A stretch of DNA of 10,773 bases from NCBI GenBank assembly GCA_030630445.1, contig DAOVNC010000081.1, positions 1 through 10,773 on the forward strand, written 5' to 3'. How positions within the stretch are numbered: position 1 is the stretch's first letter; each line of letters starts with the position of its first letter. The notes beneath the pieces are model-generated. The model searched no databases and was not told the DNA's origin. It saw only the letters and a program-made list of their open reading frames with translations. Below are positions 1-7,686 of the stretch, piece by piece. The position numbers were made by a program, and so were the translations under genes. The DNA comes from Kiritimatiellales bacterium (GTDB lineage: Bacteria > Verrucomicrobiota > Kiritimatiellia > Kiritimatiellales > Pontiellaceae).

Positions 1-853
1 TGAGGATGGCGAGCATGGCGATGGCGCCGCCGATCGCGAGGCTGCCGGTGTCGCCCATGAAAATCTTGGCGGGATGGCAGTTGTACCACAGGAAACCGAG
101 GCCCGCGCCGAGTAGTGCTCCGCAAAAAACCGTCAGTTCACCGGTGCCGAGAATGAACGGCACCTGGAGGTATTCGGCAAAATTGTAGTGGCCGGCTACA
201 TACGTCAGGAACAGATAAGCCACCGCCGCCGAATTGGAGCAACCAATGGCCAGTCCGTCCAGGCCATCGGTGAGATTGACCGCGTTCGACGCACCGACAA
301 GCACAACGACCATAAAGATAAATCCGCCGATCAACCCCATATCGAGGATCGGGTTTTTGAAGAAGGGCACCATCAGGTCGCGGGCGCGTTCCTGCATGTC
401 GGGGATCGCCCACAGCACGGAAAACACGATGGCCGCCCAGCCAACCTGCGCGGCAAACTTCATTTTCACGCTCAATCCATTCTTGCGCTTGATCTTCAGG
501 TAGTCGTCCGCGAAACCAATGACACCCATCAGGCAAAAGGTGCCGAGCGTCAGCAGAATGTACATGTTCGTGGGGATGGCCCACAGCAGCGTCGCAACCG
601 CGGCGGAGATGATGATCATTAATCCGCCCATGGTCGGGGTGCCAACCTTGTGCCCTTTCGCCAGCTTGGCCACGCGCCCGTCCTCGACCCTTTCGTCGAA
701 GTTGATGGCCCGCAGCCGCCGGATCAATCCCGGTGCCATCAGCAGGGCAATAATGAACGCGGTCGCCGCCGCGCCGAGCGTGCGGAACGAAATGTATTGA
801 AATAGCCGCAGCGGTGAAAACAGGCTTTCGAGTTCGGTTAAATAATACAGCAT
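1..853 (-). CDS. mraY: Phospho-N-acetylmuramoyl-pentapeptide-transferase (MraY), C-terminus cut by window edge
   Basis: MraY is the integral membrane enzyme that moves phospho-MurNAc-pentapeptide from UDP onto undecaprenyl phosphate, making lipid I on the cytoplasmic face. I translated the minus strand from the ATG at 853 and found 284 codons without a stop; the family is about 360 residues, so roughly the last 75 are outside the window. Visible family signatures are GFADDYLK (Asp116-Asp117), NLTDGLDGLAIG (about 193-204) and HPAKIFMGDTGS (about 260-271, Asp268). The three aspartates match the catalytic and Mg-binding set known for MraY. Several hydrophobic segments alternate with short loops, as expected of a ten-helix protein. 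The start lies 3 nt after the murF stop, with AAGGAG about 9 nt upstream, inside the murF tail. It follows murF as in most dcw clusters. Confidence 0.97.
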   Translation of the reverse strand, partial: MLYYLTELESLFSPLRLFQYISFRTLGAAATAFIIALLMAPGLIRRLRAINFDERVEDGRVAKLAKGHKVGTPTMGGLMIIISAAVATLLWAIPTNMYILLTLGTFCLMGVIGFADDYLKIKRKNGLSVKMKFAAQVGWAAIVFSVLWAIPDMQERARDLMVPFFKNPILDMGLIGGFIFMVVVLVGASNAVNLTDGLDGLAIGCSNSAAVAYLFLTYVAGHYNFAEYLQVPFILGTGELTVFCGALLGAGLGFLWYNCHPAKIFMGDTGSLAIGGAIAMLAIL

Positions 854-856
854 CCT

Positions 857-2188
857 CTACATCTCCTTAAAATATTCCAACACCTGCTCGAGCCGTTCGC
901 CGCGCGACGCTTTCAGCAGCACGCGGTCGCCGGCCGCCAGATTGTCCTTCAAAATCTGCGCGGCTTCACTGGCTTCCAGCGTCTGGAGGAAACGTTGCGG
1001 ACCTTTGCATACGATCCATTGACCGACTTCACCTACGGTGATCACGCCATCGAGTTGAAGCCCGTCGATAAAGCGGCCGAGCTCGGCATGCTCTTGTTCG
1101 GCGGTGGAGCCCAGTTCCAGCATACCACCGAGCACCGCCCATTTTTTCCCTGTTCCGGACAGGTCGTTGAACGTCTGGAGGTTCGCGCGCATCGAAAGCG
1201 GATTCGCGTTGTAGGCATCGTTGATGAACCGGATGCCGCGCACCTCCGCTGCTTCCCAGCGCATTGGAGGCAGCTTGAACTTCCGCAGGCCTTCCGCCAC
1301 CTCCGACGGTTTCATCCCCTGCCCGAGACCCAGAGCGATGGCCAGCAACGCATTGCGCATGATGTGTTCGCCGGGCAGCGGCAGCGTATAATCAAAGCCA
1401 TTGACCCGCATCGCAGAAGATCCCGTTTTTTGCCCAGAATAATCCGCAACTCCTTTCAAAGAAACGGTCAACACACCTGCGCAGGTGTGGTTTTTCATCA
1501 AGGGAAACCATTCGCTATCGCGGTCGAGAATCGCGCTCCCCGAGGCTGGAAGCTGTTCAAGCAACCGTGCTTTTTCCAGGGCAATGTCCTCTAGTGAATC
1601 AAAGTTTTCCTGATGGGCACTACCAATATCCGTCATAATGCCAATTGTGGGTTCGAGCATTTCCGTCAACGTCTCGATTTCGCCGGGGTGGTTCATCCCG
1701 ATCTCGAACACACCATATTTTGCCGTCTCCGGCATGGTGAGCATGGTGAGCGGAAGGCCGATATGGTTGTTGTAGTTTCCCGCGGTGCGGTGCGTGGCTC
1801 CCTGCATGGAAAGCACATCGGCGCACATTTCCTTTACCGTGGTCTTGCCGACGCTGCCCGTGATGCCCACCACCGTGGTGCCGAGCCATTTCCTGCGGTA
1901 TCCGCGGGCGAGATCCTGCAAGCCCGCCAGCGTGTCCGGCACCTGCAAAAGCGGCCCTTCCAGACCTTGAAAACCAGCATCCACCAGCGCACCGGCGGCA
2001 CCCTTGGAAAATGCGTCGGCAACGAAGTCGTGGCCATCGAAATTCTCGCCACGAAGGGCAATGTACAGGTCACCCGGCACCAACGTGCGGGTGTCTTTCG
2101 AGACCCCCGTGATGGGCTCTTCGGGCATGCCGTTCTTCCATGGGCTGGAAACCCACTGCGACACCTCGTCTGGACGAAACACCGGCAT
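857..2188 (-). CDS. murF: UDP-MurNAc-tripeptide--D-alanyl-D-alanine ligase (MurF)
   Basis: MurF adds D-Ala-D-Ala to the UDP-MurNAc tripeptide using ATP, finishing the cytoplasmic pentapeptide precursor. The 443-residue product has the Mur ligase layout: an N-terminal uridine-binding domain (about 1-100), the central ATPase domain opening with GITGSVGKTT (P-loop near 111-117) and the MurF motif AGNYNNHIGLP soon after, and a C-terminal domain introduced by INDAYNANPLSM. Length is normal for MurF. The ATG at 2188 shares one base with the murE stop (TGATG). A TTG directly upstream at 2191 is in frame and sits at slightly better distance (7 nt rather than 10) from GGAGG, so the true start may be one codon earlier. 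Tight coupling to murE and mraY supports operon expression. Confidence 0.97.
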   Translation of the reverse strand: MPVFRPDEVSQWVSSPWKNGMPEEPITGVSKDTRTLVPGDLYIALRGENFDGHDFVADAFSKGAAGALVDAGFQGLEGPLLQVPDTLAGLQDLARGYRRKWLGTTVVGITGSVGKTTVKEMCADVLSMQGATHRTAGNYNNHIGLPLTMLTMPETAKYGVFEIGMNHPGEIETLTEMLEPTIGIMTDIGSAHQENFDSLEDIALEKARLLEQLPASGSAILDRDSEWFPLMKNHTCAGVLTVSLKGVADYSGQKTGSSAMRVNGFDYTLPLPGEHIMRNALLAIALGLGQGMKPSEVAEGLRKFKLPPMRWEAAEVRGIRFINDAYNANPLSMRANLQTFNDLSGTGKKWAVLGGMLELGSTAEQEHAELGRFIDGLQLDGVITVGEVGQWIVCKGPQRFLQTLEASEAAQILKDNLAAGDRVLLKASRGERLEQVLEYFKEM

Positions 2189-3645
2189 CAACCTAAGACC
2201 TCCCTGATCGTTTCCCGGTCGTCGAACGGAATAATGGTTTCTTTTAAAATTTGATAGGTTTCGTGTCCCTTGCCAGCCACCAGCAGGATGTCCTTGCGGC
2301 CCATCCCTTGAATCCCCGCCTCGATCGCGGCGCGACGATCGAGCACGACTTCGAACGATTCCTGCCCGGAAAAGCCTTCCATGATGTCGCCGACAATCGC
2401 AGCGGGATCCTCCTTGCGCGGGTTGTCGGAGGTGATGATGCTGAAATCGGCCAGCGCGGCGGCAGCCTGCCCCATCAGCTTGCGTTTCCCGCGATCGCGG
2501 TTTCCGCCGCAGCCAAATACGACGATCAGTTTTCCCTTGCAGATTTCGCGCAGGGTGGACAACACGTTGCGCAGTGCGTCGTCGGTGTGGGCATAGTCGA
2601 CAAACACCTTCTTGCGCTTGCGGTTTGGAATCTGTTCAAGCCGGCCGGGCACGCTCGCGATATTCGACAGCGACCGCGCCATGATATCGAGCGCAATGCC
2701 GAATTGCCCCCCCGTTGCCAGCGCCGCCAGCGCATTGTGGATATTGAACCGGCCCAGCAATTGTAGATGGATCTTCGCCTCGCCCCACGGAGTATGCACA
2801 AGGAAGTGGGTTCCATTCGCGGCAACCTTTGCATCGGTGGCGCGCACCATGGCCTGTTCGTCGAAGCCATAGCTCACCACATTCGCCTCGGCCCGGCCCT
2901 CCTCGATCAGCTTGCGTCCCCATGGATCGTCGGTGTTGATGACGACTGAATGGCCGTCCGCTTTTTCCCCGGCACGGAACAGTCTCGACTTCACCTCGAA
3001 GTAGGCATCCATGTCCCCATGGTAGTCGAGGTGGTCTTGCGTGAGGTTGGTGAAAACACTGATGGCGAAGTCGATTCCATGGATGCGCTGCAAGGCGATG
3101 GCATGGGAGGAAACCTCCATCACGGCGCTGTCGCAACCCGCCTCTTTCATTTTTTGGAAGAAGGCATGAATGTCGGGAGCCTCCGGCGTGGTGCGCGATG
3201 CGGGAATCGACTGTGCGCCGATCTCGTACGCCACCGTGCCGAGCAACCCCGGCATAAATCCCCCGTCGCGCAGCAGGTTGCGAATCATGAAGGCGGTAGT
3301 GGTTTTCCCGTTGGTTCCGGTTACCCCGACAATCTTCATTTCGCGAGAGAGGTCGCCGTGGAACACGTTGGCAATCTCCGCCAGCGCAGTGCGGGCCTGC
3401 TGCACCTGGACGTGCGCAACCGCCGAACCCAGATCGAGGTCGTTTTCGGAAACCACCGCCACCGCACCATTGGAAAGCGCGTCCGCGATATATCCGGAAC
3501 CATCCGTCTCGTGACCCTGCACCGCAACAAACAGCCAACCGGGCTTGACCCGCCGGGAGTCGTAGGCAATGCCTTCGATTTCGACCTCGCCAGCCCCTTT
3601 GATCCCCAACGTTTCAATGGATTCGAATAGCTTATTGAGCATCAT
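2188..3645 (-). CDS. murE: UDP-MurNAc-L-Ala-D-Glu--meso-DAP ligase (MurE)
   Basis: MurE adds the third amino acid of the peptidoglycan stem peptide. The 485-residue product shows an N-terminal UDP-binding domain, the ATP-binding loop GTNGKTT (110-116), the YHGDMDAYFEVK segment whose Lys219 matches the carbamylated lysine of the family, and GKGHE near 458-462. The motif DNPR (407-410) is the established signature for meso-diaminopimelate; lysine-adding MurE proteins differ here. The start is set by the ftsI junction: ATGATG at 3645-3640, where the ftsI TGA lies inside. GAGG about 8 nt upstream suits the first ATG, although the second (3642) is possible. The reading frame continues farther upstream, but that part overlaps ftsI and does not resemble MurE. 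Confidence 0.97.
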   Translation of the reverse strand: MMLNKLFESIETLGIKGAGEVEIEGIAYDSRRVKPGWLFVAVQGHETDGSGYIADALSNGAVAVVSENDLDLGSAVAHVQVQQARTALAEIANVFHGDLSREMKIVGVTGTNGKTTTAFMIRNLLRDGGFMPGLLGTVAYEIGAQSIPASRTTPEAPDIHAFFQKMKEAGCDSAVMEVSSHAIALQRIHGIDFAISVFTNLTQDHLDYHGDMDAYFEVKSRLFRAGEKADGHSVVINTDDPWGRKLIEEGRAEANVVSYGFDEQAMVRATDAKVAANGTHFLVHTPWGEAKIHLQLLGRFNIHNALAALATGGQFGIALDIMARSLSNIASVPGRLEQIPNRKRKKVFVDYAHTDDALRNVLSTLREICKGKLIVVFGCGGNRDRGKRKLMGQAAAALADFSIITSDNPRKEDPAAIVGDIMEGFSGQESFEVVLDRRAAIEAGIQGMGRKDILLVAGKGHETYQILKETIIPFDDRETIREVLG

Positions 3646-5459
3646 TGATCCGGCCTCGCAACATAGACACGGTTGACATCGGGGGAGATGCGCAGATAGC
3701 GGACGGCGAATTCGGCAATTTCCTTGAATGCCGGACCGCAAACGGTGCCGCCATAGTATTTGATCTTCCGCCCCGATTCGGTGTATTCGCCCGGATCGTC
3801 CGCCACCACAATGATGCCAATCTCGGGATTCTTCACCGGCAGGAATCCGACGAAGGACGAAATGAAATTCTTGCTGTAGTAGCCGCCACCTTCGGCGAGT
3901 GGACGAATCTTCTGCGCAGTGCCGGTCTTTCCCCCGACACTGTAGCCCTCGACCCGCGCCTTGGTTCCCGTTCCGCCCTCTTCGGTGACGCGCGCGAGTA
4001 GCTTGCGCATGCGCCGCGCGGCATCGGGGCCGAGCGGGCGACCCAGTTCTTCGGGCTTGAATTCCTGTAGCACGGTGCCGTCGGAGGTGGTCACCTTTTT
4101 AATGATCATCGGCTTCATCTGCACACCGTTGTAGGCAATCGCATTCATCGTCGAAAGCACCTGCAGGGCGGTCACTCCGATTTCGTGCCCCATGCCGATA
4201 CGCGTGATACTGATCTTCGACCAGGTCTTCGGCGAATAAAAAATACCGGCTTCTTCGCCGGGAATACCCAAGCCTAGGCGCTCGCCGAAATGGAAGGCTT
4301 TCAGGCTATCGTAGAGCAGCTGGTTGCCCATCATCAGCGCGATCTTTGCCGTGCCGATATTGCTCGAAACCTTGATGACGTCCGCCACCGAAATGACGCC
4401 CTCGCCATGGCTGTCGCGAAGTGCCTTGCCGCCATAGAACCAATAGCCCTTCTCGCAGTCGATCATGTCGGTTTCCTTGACGATGCCATGGTCGAGCGCG
4501 GCGGCGATGACGCCGGCCTTCATGGTGGAACCCGGTTCAAAGTTAAAGCTGATCGCACGGTTGCGCCGCCATTCGGAAGGCGCCTTGCCATATCGGTTAA
4601 GATCATAGGTCGGGCTGGACGCCATGGCCAGAATCTCTCCGGTGCGCACGTTCTGGACGATCGCCCAAGCCGCCTTGGCGTTGTATTCCTCGCGCATTTT
4701 TTCGATGGTGTTCTCGACGACATACTGGAGCTGCTGGTCGAGGGTAAGCGTCACGGTTGCACCGTCTTCCGGCTCGATATCGATCGTGCGGGCACTATAG
4801 ATTTCGCGGCGACGGCCATCCTTCTTGCTCACGCGCAGGCCCTCCTTGCCGCGTAGGAATTCGTCCATGCGTTGCTCGACGCCGGCACCGCCGACGCCCT
4901 CGCGGTTCGCGAAGCCGACCACGTGCGCCATGAGCGCGCCCTTGGGATAGTTGCGCACGGGGGCCTCTTCGAGCATCACGCCGCGCAGGTAGATGTTGGT
5001 TTCAACCCCGCCGACCAATTCTCTTGGGGTATACACCACCCCATTGAACCGGCGCTGGAACCGCTTGAGCTGGTGGCCGGGCACATATTTTTTCAACCGG
5101 ATATACTGGCGCGACGTATCCGATAGCTTCCTCTTCAGCTCGCTTTCGGATAGTCGGAATTCCTGCGCGAGATATTTGCAGACCGTGGCGAGGTCGCCAT
5201 GCTCGTCGATATACGAAGGGTCGGCGCAAACATGGTAGGCAGCGAGATCCATGGCAAGAATTTCGCCATTGCGGTCGACGATTCGGCCACGGCTTCCCAT
5301 GGGTTTCCATGTGAGCACCCGCCCCTCCTCGATCGGCTCGCACACCCACGCCGCAGGCTTGAGATGCAGCAGGGCCAGGCGGACGCCGATGCCCGTAAAA
5401 ACAATCAGGATTGTCGCTGCAAGCAGCGCAATCCTTCCTTTGTACCGCACCTCTGCCAT
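3642..5459 (-). CDS. ftsI: Peptidoglycan D,D-transpeptidase FtsI (class B penicillin-binding protein)
   Basis: This is the septal transpeptidase that crosslinks new peptidoglycan at the division site, working with FtsW and the FtsQLB complex. The 605-residue product has a short basic cytoplasmic start, one membrane anchor (about 9-31), a PBP dimerisation domain beginning at GSRGRIVDRNG (about 55-65), and a penicillin-binding transpeptidase domain with all three active-site motifs: S311-T-M-K314 with the catalytic serine, S365-S-N367, and K511-T-G513. The domain ends near 590 with a short tail and no PASTA repeats. The start at 5459 is 30 nt after ftsL; its ribosome binding site is weak (GTGG about 6 nt upstream). 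Its stop overlaps the murE start. A sporulation-type SpoVD role is less likely given the dcw context and absence of PASTA domains. Confidence 0.95.
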   Translation of the reverse strand: MAEVRYKGRIALLAATILIVFTGIGVRLALLHLKPAAWVCEPIEEGRVLTWKPMGSRGRIVDRNGEILAMDLAAYHVCADPSYIDEHGDLATVCKYLAQEFRLSESELKRKLSDTSRQYIRLKKYVPGHQLKRFQRRFNGVVYTPRELVGGVETNIYLRGVMLEEAPVRNYPKGALMAHVVGFANREGVGGAGVEQRMDEFLRGKEGLRVSKKDGRRREIYSARTIDIEPEDGATVTLTLDQQLQYVVENTIEKMREEYNAKAAWAIVQNVRTGEILAMASSPTYDLNRYGKAPSEWRRNRAISFNFEPGSTMKAGVIAAALDHGIVKETDMIDCEKGYWFYGGKALRDSHGEGVISVADVIKVSSNIGTAKIALMMGNQLLYDSLKAFHFGERLGLGIPGEEAGIFYSPKTWSKISITRIGMGHEIGVTALQVLSTMNAIAYNGVQMKPMIIKKVTTSDGTVLQEFKPEELGRPLGPDAARRMRKLLARVTEEGGTGTKARVEGYSVGGKTGTAQKIRPLAEGGGYYSKNFISSFVGFLPVKNPEIGIIVVADDPGEYTESGRKIKYYGGTVCGPAFKEIAEFAVRYLRISPDVNRVYVARPDQ

Positions 5460-5489
5460 GTTTCGCCACTACTACCCCATGCGGAGTCC

Positions 5490-5849
5490 CTATTTGTTAT
5501 TGAAGGTCAGGGAATCACTTCCCGCATTGCGTTGATAGCTTACCCGGACAATCTGCGCCTCGCGCGGCATAACCATGTCGAGCTTATACTTCTTGATGGC
5601 CTGCTCAAGGTTGCGCGGCGATGTGATGTTGGACCAGCTATCCTGTTCGTTCACCAAGCGCTTCTGCACTTTGGCAAATTCCGTTTCCTTGCTCCTGATC
5701 TCCTTGCCGAGGGCATCGCAACGGGAACAGAGCCACATGTAGCTGAGGCCCAGCACGGCAACCAGCACCAGCACGTTCGCCAGCAACACCGGGAACGGAA
5801 CCTGCACCTGGTTCTTTTTCGTCTTCTTCTTCCTGCGCTTTGTGGCCAT
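5490..5849 (-). CDS. ftsL: FtsL-like cell division protein
   Basis: The product is a 119-residue bitopic membrane protein. It has a very basic N-terminus (KRRKKKTKK at 4-12, cytoplasmic by the positive-inside rule), one hydrophobic helix (about 18-40), then a polar, probably coiled-coil segment (about 42-75) and a periplasmic tail. FtsL proteins share this architecture but little sequence, so the call rests on size, topology and position between rsmH and ftsI, the usual place of ftsL. In known divisomes FtsL pairs with FtsB through the coiled coil and helps activate FtsWI. The ATG at 5849 starts 2 nt after the rsmH stop, with a G-rich stretch in the rsmH tail serving as ribosome binding site. 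Cysteines at 41 and 44, just outside the membrane helix, are unusual enough to note. Confidence 0.85.
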   Translation of the reverse strand: MATKRRKKKTKKNQVQVPFPVLLANVLVLVAVLGLSYMWLCSRCDALGKEIRSKETEFAKVQKRLVNEQDSWSNITSPRNLEQAIKKYKLDMVMPREAQIVRVSYQRNAGSDSLTFNNK

Positions 5850-5851
5850 GC

Positions 5852-6781
5852 CTACACCCCCACTTCCACCGCGCGCAGCTTTGCCGAACGCGAACGCGGA
5901 TTAATGGTTTGCTCCTCTTCACTTGCCGTTAACGGCTTTTTCCAAATCCATTTCACCGGCGGCTCTTCGTAGATCTTCCGCACCCCGCCCTGCTGCAGCG
6001 ACTCCTCGCGCGGCACGTGGCGGTTGAAGAAATGCTTCACCAGCCGGTCCTCCAAACTGTGGAACGTCAAAATCACGATCCGCCCACCGTCCACCACGCG
6101 GCCGACCATTTGCTCCAGCACCTGCTCGATGCTGGCCAGTTCCTCGTTCACCGCCATGCGCAACGCCTGGAACGTTTTCGTGGCGGGATGGATCTTCTTG
6201 CCCTTCCGCCCGCCTTTGGCGCGCTCGACGATTCCCGCCAGTTGCGCAGTGGTTTCGATTCGCACCTTGTCGCGCGCCGCCACGATGGCTCGGGCAATGC
6301 GACGTGAATCGCGCTCTTCGCCGTAGCGGAAAATCAGGTCGGCAAGGTTCTGTTCGCTGGCCGTATTCACCAGGTCGGCGGCGGTTTGCCCGCTCGTCTG
6401 GTCCATGCGCATATCGATCGGGCCGTCGTGCTGAAAGCTGAAGCCGCGCTCGGCGATATCAAGTTGGAAGGAACTCACGCCTAGGTCGAGCAGGATGCCA
6501 TGCACCTTGCCGATGCCCAGCCGGTCGAGCTGTGCCGCCATGTTCGCATAGTTGTCGTGAACCAATTCCACCCGCTTCCCCGCTCCCGCCTTGAGTTTGT
6601 CCTTCACCCTTTCAATCGCATCCACGTCGCGATCAAAGCCAATCAACATACCACCGTCTTTCAGTCGCTCCAAAATCGCCGCAGCGTGCCCAGCGTTGCC
6701 CAACGTGCCATCCACGTAGATCCCGGAAGGATCCGTGAGCAACCCCTCAAGGCATTCATCGAGCATGACCGGTATATGCAC
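5852..6781 (-). CDS. rsmH: 16S rRNA (cytosine1402-N4)-methyltransferase RsmH (MraW)
   Basis: RsmH uses S-adenosylmethionine to methylate N4 of C1402 in 16S rRNA, fine-tuning the ribosomal P site. The product starts VHIPVMLDE, the hallmark opening of the family, and has a SAM-binding loop DGTLGNAGH (about 24-32; the usual form is DGTxGxGGH), FDRD near 49-52, DLGVSS (99-104), IHPATKTFQALRM, TFHSLEDR and a C-terminal NPRSRSAKLRA. The 309-residue length is normal. I chose a GTG start at 6781 because it begins exactly at the conserved HIPVML block, has AAGGGA about 4 nt upstream, and overlaps the stop of the preceding small gene by one base (TAGTG). The frame is open to 6880, but the extra residues look unlike RsmH. 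Confidence 0.96.
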   Translation of the reverse strand: MHIPVMLDECLEGLLTDPSGIYVDGTLGNAGHAAAILERLKDGGMLIGFDRDVDAIERVKDKLKAGAGKRVELVHDNYANMAAQLDRLGIGKVHGILLDLGVSSFQLDIAERGFSFQHDGPIDMRMDQTSGQTAADLVNTASEQNLADLIFRYGEERDSRRIARAIVAARDKVRIETTAQLAGIVERAKGGRKGKKIHPATKTFQALRMAVNEELASIEQVLEQMVGRVVDGGRIVILTFHSLEDRLVKHFFNRHVPREESLQQGGVRKIYEEPPVKWIWKKPLTASEEEQTINPRSRSAKLRAVEVGV

Positions 6782-6993
6782 TACTTCCCTTTCCAAAACA
6801 GGGATTGCCGCTCTCCGGCCGCCTGTATCCGGTTGTACGCACCCGAAACATCGCGCCGGAAGCGATCCGCCTGCAGGCAAGAAAAAAGCCGCCCCGAGTT
6901 CGCCATCGAAAGATTCATAAAACGCTCTTCCGAGCGCGGATGGTCGATCGACTTTGAATAATGGAGAAACTTTGCTACATCCAACATGCTCAT
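6781..6993 (-). CDS. Small protein of unknown function between mraZ and rsmH
   Basis: I do not recognise this 70-residue product. It begins MSMLDVAKFLHYSKS and ends RQSLFWKGK. It is polar and basic overall, probably mostly helical, with no membrane segment, signal peptide or obvious motif. Three things support translation: GGAG (7001-7004) sits 7 nt before the ATG at 6993; its TAG stop overlaps the GTG start of rsmH by one base, a typical coupling arrangement; and it has operon-like spacing inside a conserved gene cluster. The extra gene is not part of the standard mraZ-rsmH-ftsL order. It could be a lineage-specific division or regulatory factor, or a leader peptide whose translation opens the rsmH start. 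An in-frame ATG at 6987 is a possible alternative start. Confidence 0.65.
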   Translation of the reverse strand: MSMLDVAKFLHYSKSIDHPRSEERFMNLSMANSGRLFSCLQADRFRRDVSGAYNRIQAAGERQSLFWKGK

Positions 6994-7013
6994 TTAACCG
7001 CTCCGCCTTCTTT

Positions 7014-7110
7014 ATTTCCGATTACCGATTTTTGATTTCCGATTTGCGGGTCTGCGACGCTTCCATAAAAAGGAGGTCAACGCCGATTGAGTTCCACAAA
7101 TCAAAAATCG
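7014..7110. repeat. AT-rich repeat block with 13-bp inverted repeat, between mraZ and the small gene
   Basis: The gap between mraZ and the next gene holds a perfect 13-bp inverted repeat, CGATTTTTGATTT at 7026-7038 and AAATCAAAAATCG at 7098-7110, separated by 59 nt. On the left side ATTTCCGATT also occurs twice in direct orientation (7014-7023 and 7035-7044). The composition differs from the flanking genes. It resembles a degenerate interspersed element; it could also form a long-loop hairpin in the dcw transcript. No protein is encoded. Confidence 0.6.
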
Positions 7111-7131
7111 CCATTCAAAATTCAACCCTTC

Positions 7132-7590
7132 CTAGTATCCGCCATAGAAAACCTCCTCCACCGCAGGAGAATCCTGCGGAAGAGCCAAATCAAAATTCTC
7201 GACGCTCCACAACTCGATACGCGTGAGCGTCCCCACCAAAACCACCTGCTCCTTCACCTCGGCATGCGCCAGCAGGTTTTCGCCGATGCGGATGCGTCCC
7301 TGCGCATCCCAAACCAGCATCTCCGCGCCCGCAGTGAAGGAACGGATCGCTTGCTGATCCAGTTTGTCGAGCGATCCACCCGACCGAAGCCGGCTCAAGC
7401 GGCGTGCCATTTCCGCTTCTGTATAAAGGTACAGGCACTTGTCGTCCGGATGCGGAAAGGCGAATAAACGATTCGTCTCACCAGCCAGATTCCGCCAACT
7501 GGACGGGAAGATAATACGGTGCTTGGCATCCAACGCATGCGTGAACGAACCCACAAACATCGCCTGCATATTCTGAACTAAATCCATCAT
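7132..7590 (-). CDS. mraZ: Transcriptional regulator MraZ
   Basis: MraZ is a small DNA-binding protein with two AbrB-like halves that assembles into a ring and regulates its own dcw operon. The 152-residue product contains the two family motifs of form DxxxR: DAKHR in the first half (after FVGSFTHAL) and DAQGR in the second (VWDAQGRIRIG). Length is typical. I chose the ATG at 7590 because GGAG lies 5 nt upstream; the adjacent ATG at 7587 is equally possible, and the domain proper begins at MFVGSF (7560), which lacks its own ribosome binding site. The open frame extends up to 7725, but that part overlaps the promoter and an inverted repeat and is not MraZ-like. It is the first gene of the cluster. 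Confidence 0.94.
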   Translation of the reverse strand: MMDLVQNMQAMFVGSFTHALDAKHRIIFPSSWRNLAGETNRLFAFPHPDDKCLYLYTEAEMARRLSRLRSGGSLDKLDQQAIRSFTAGAEMLVWDAQGRIRIGENLLAHAEVKEQVVLVGTLTRIELWSVENFDLALPQDSPAVEEVFYGGY

Positions 7591-7602
7591 ATTCGCTCCA
7601 TA

Positions 7603-7641
7603 CCACTCCCTTTGATGGGAAGTTATGCCACTTTGAACCAC
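7603..7641 (-). promoter_or_regulatory. Candidate MraZ operator (GTGG repeats)
   Basis: On the minus strand, GTGG occurs at 7638-7641 and 7628-7631, exactly 10 bp apart, and again at 7603-7606. TCAAAG follows or precedes these boxes at 7631-7636 and 7610-7615 in direct orientation, 21 bp apart. MraZ proteins are known to bind short G-rich direct repeats spaced about one helical turn upstream of mraZ (TGGG-type in E. coli, AAAGTG-type in Mollicutes). The match to that pattern is seen; binding is inferred. Confidence 0.5.
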
Positions 7642-7650
7642 ACCGGTCAA
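7622..7650 (-). promoter_or_regulatory. Candidate sigma70-type promoter of the dcw operon
   Basis: Read on the minus strand, TTGACC (7645-7650) and CATAAC (7622-7627) are separated by exactly 17 nt. The -35 matches the consensus at five of six positions and the -10 at four of six. Transcription would begin near 7615, giving a leader of roughly 25 nt before the mraZ ATG with its GGAG. Two GTGG boxes fall within the spacer, so a bound MraZ ring would be expected to hinder RNA polymerase. Confidence 0.5.
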
Positions 7651-7686
7651 CTGGTTTCCTGTGGTTTTTTTGAGGAAAAGCAGAGT

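Noticed and set aside
2636..3538. Minus-strand 300-codon frame in a second frame of murE
   Set aside because: The translation is Arg/Gly/His-rich with no motifs, while the murE frame has all catalytic motifs.
2950..3630. Long plus-strand open frame of 226 codons opposite murE
   Set aside because: It is antisense to a well-supported murE, its translation resembles no family, and long shadow frames are expected in high-GC DNA.
5002..5469. 155-codon minus-strand frame starting just before the ftsI ATG
   Set aside because: It is out of frame with ftsI, lacks a membrane segment or motif, and overlaps coding sequence fully. The ftsI frame starting at 5459 is clearly the gene.
5199..5972. Plus-strand open frame of 257 codons across ftsI, ftsL and the end of rsmH
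   Set aside because: It spans three genes on the opposite strand and has low-complexity His/Arg-rich translation typical of antisense shadows.
7071..7077. Perfect Shine-Dalgarno-like AGGAGGT on the plus strand
   Set aside because: No credible plus-strand ORF follows at a suitable distance.
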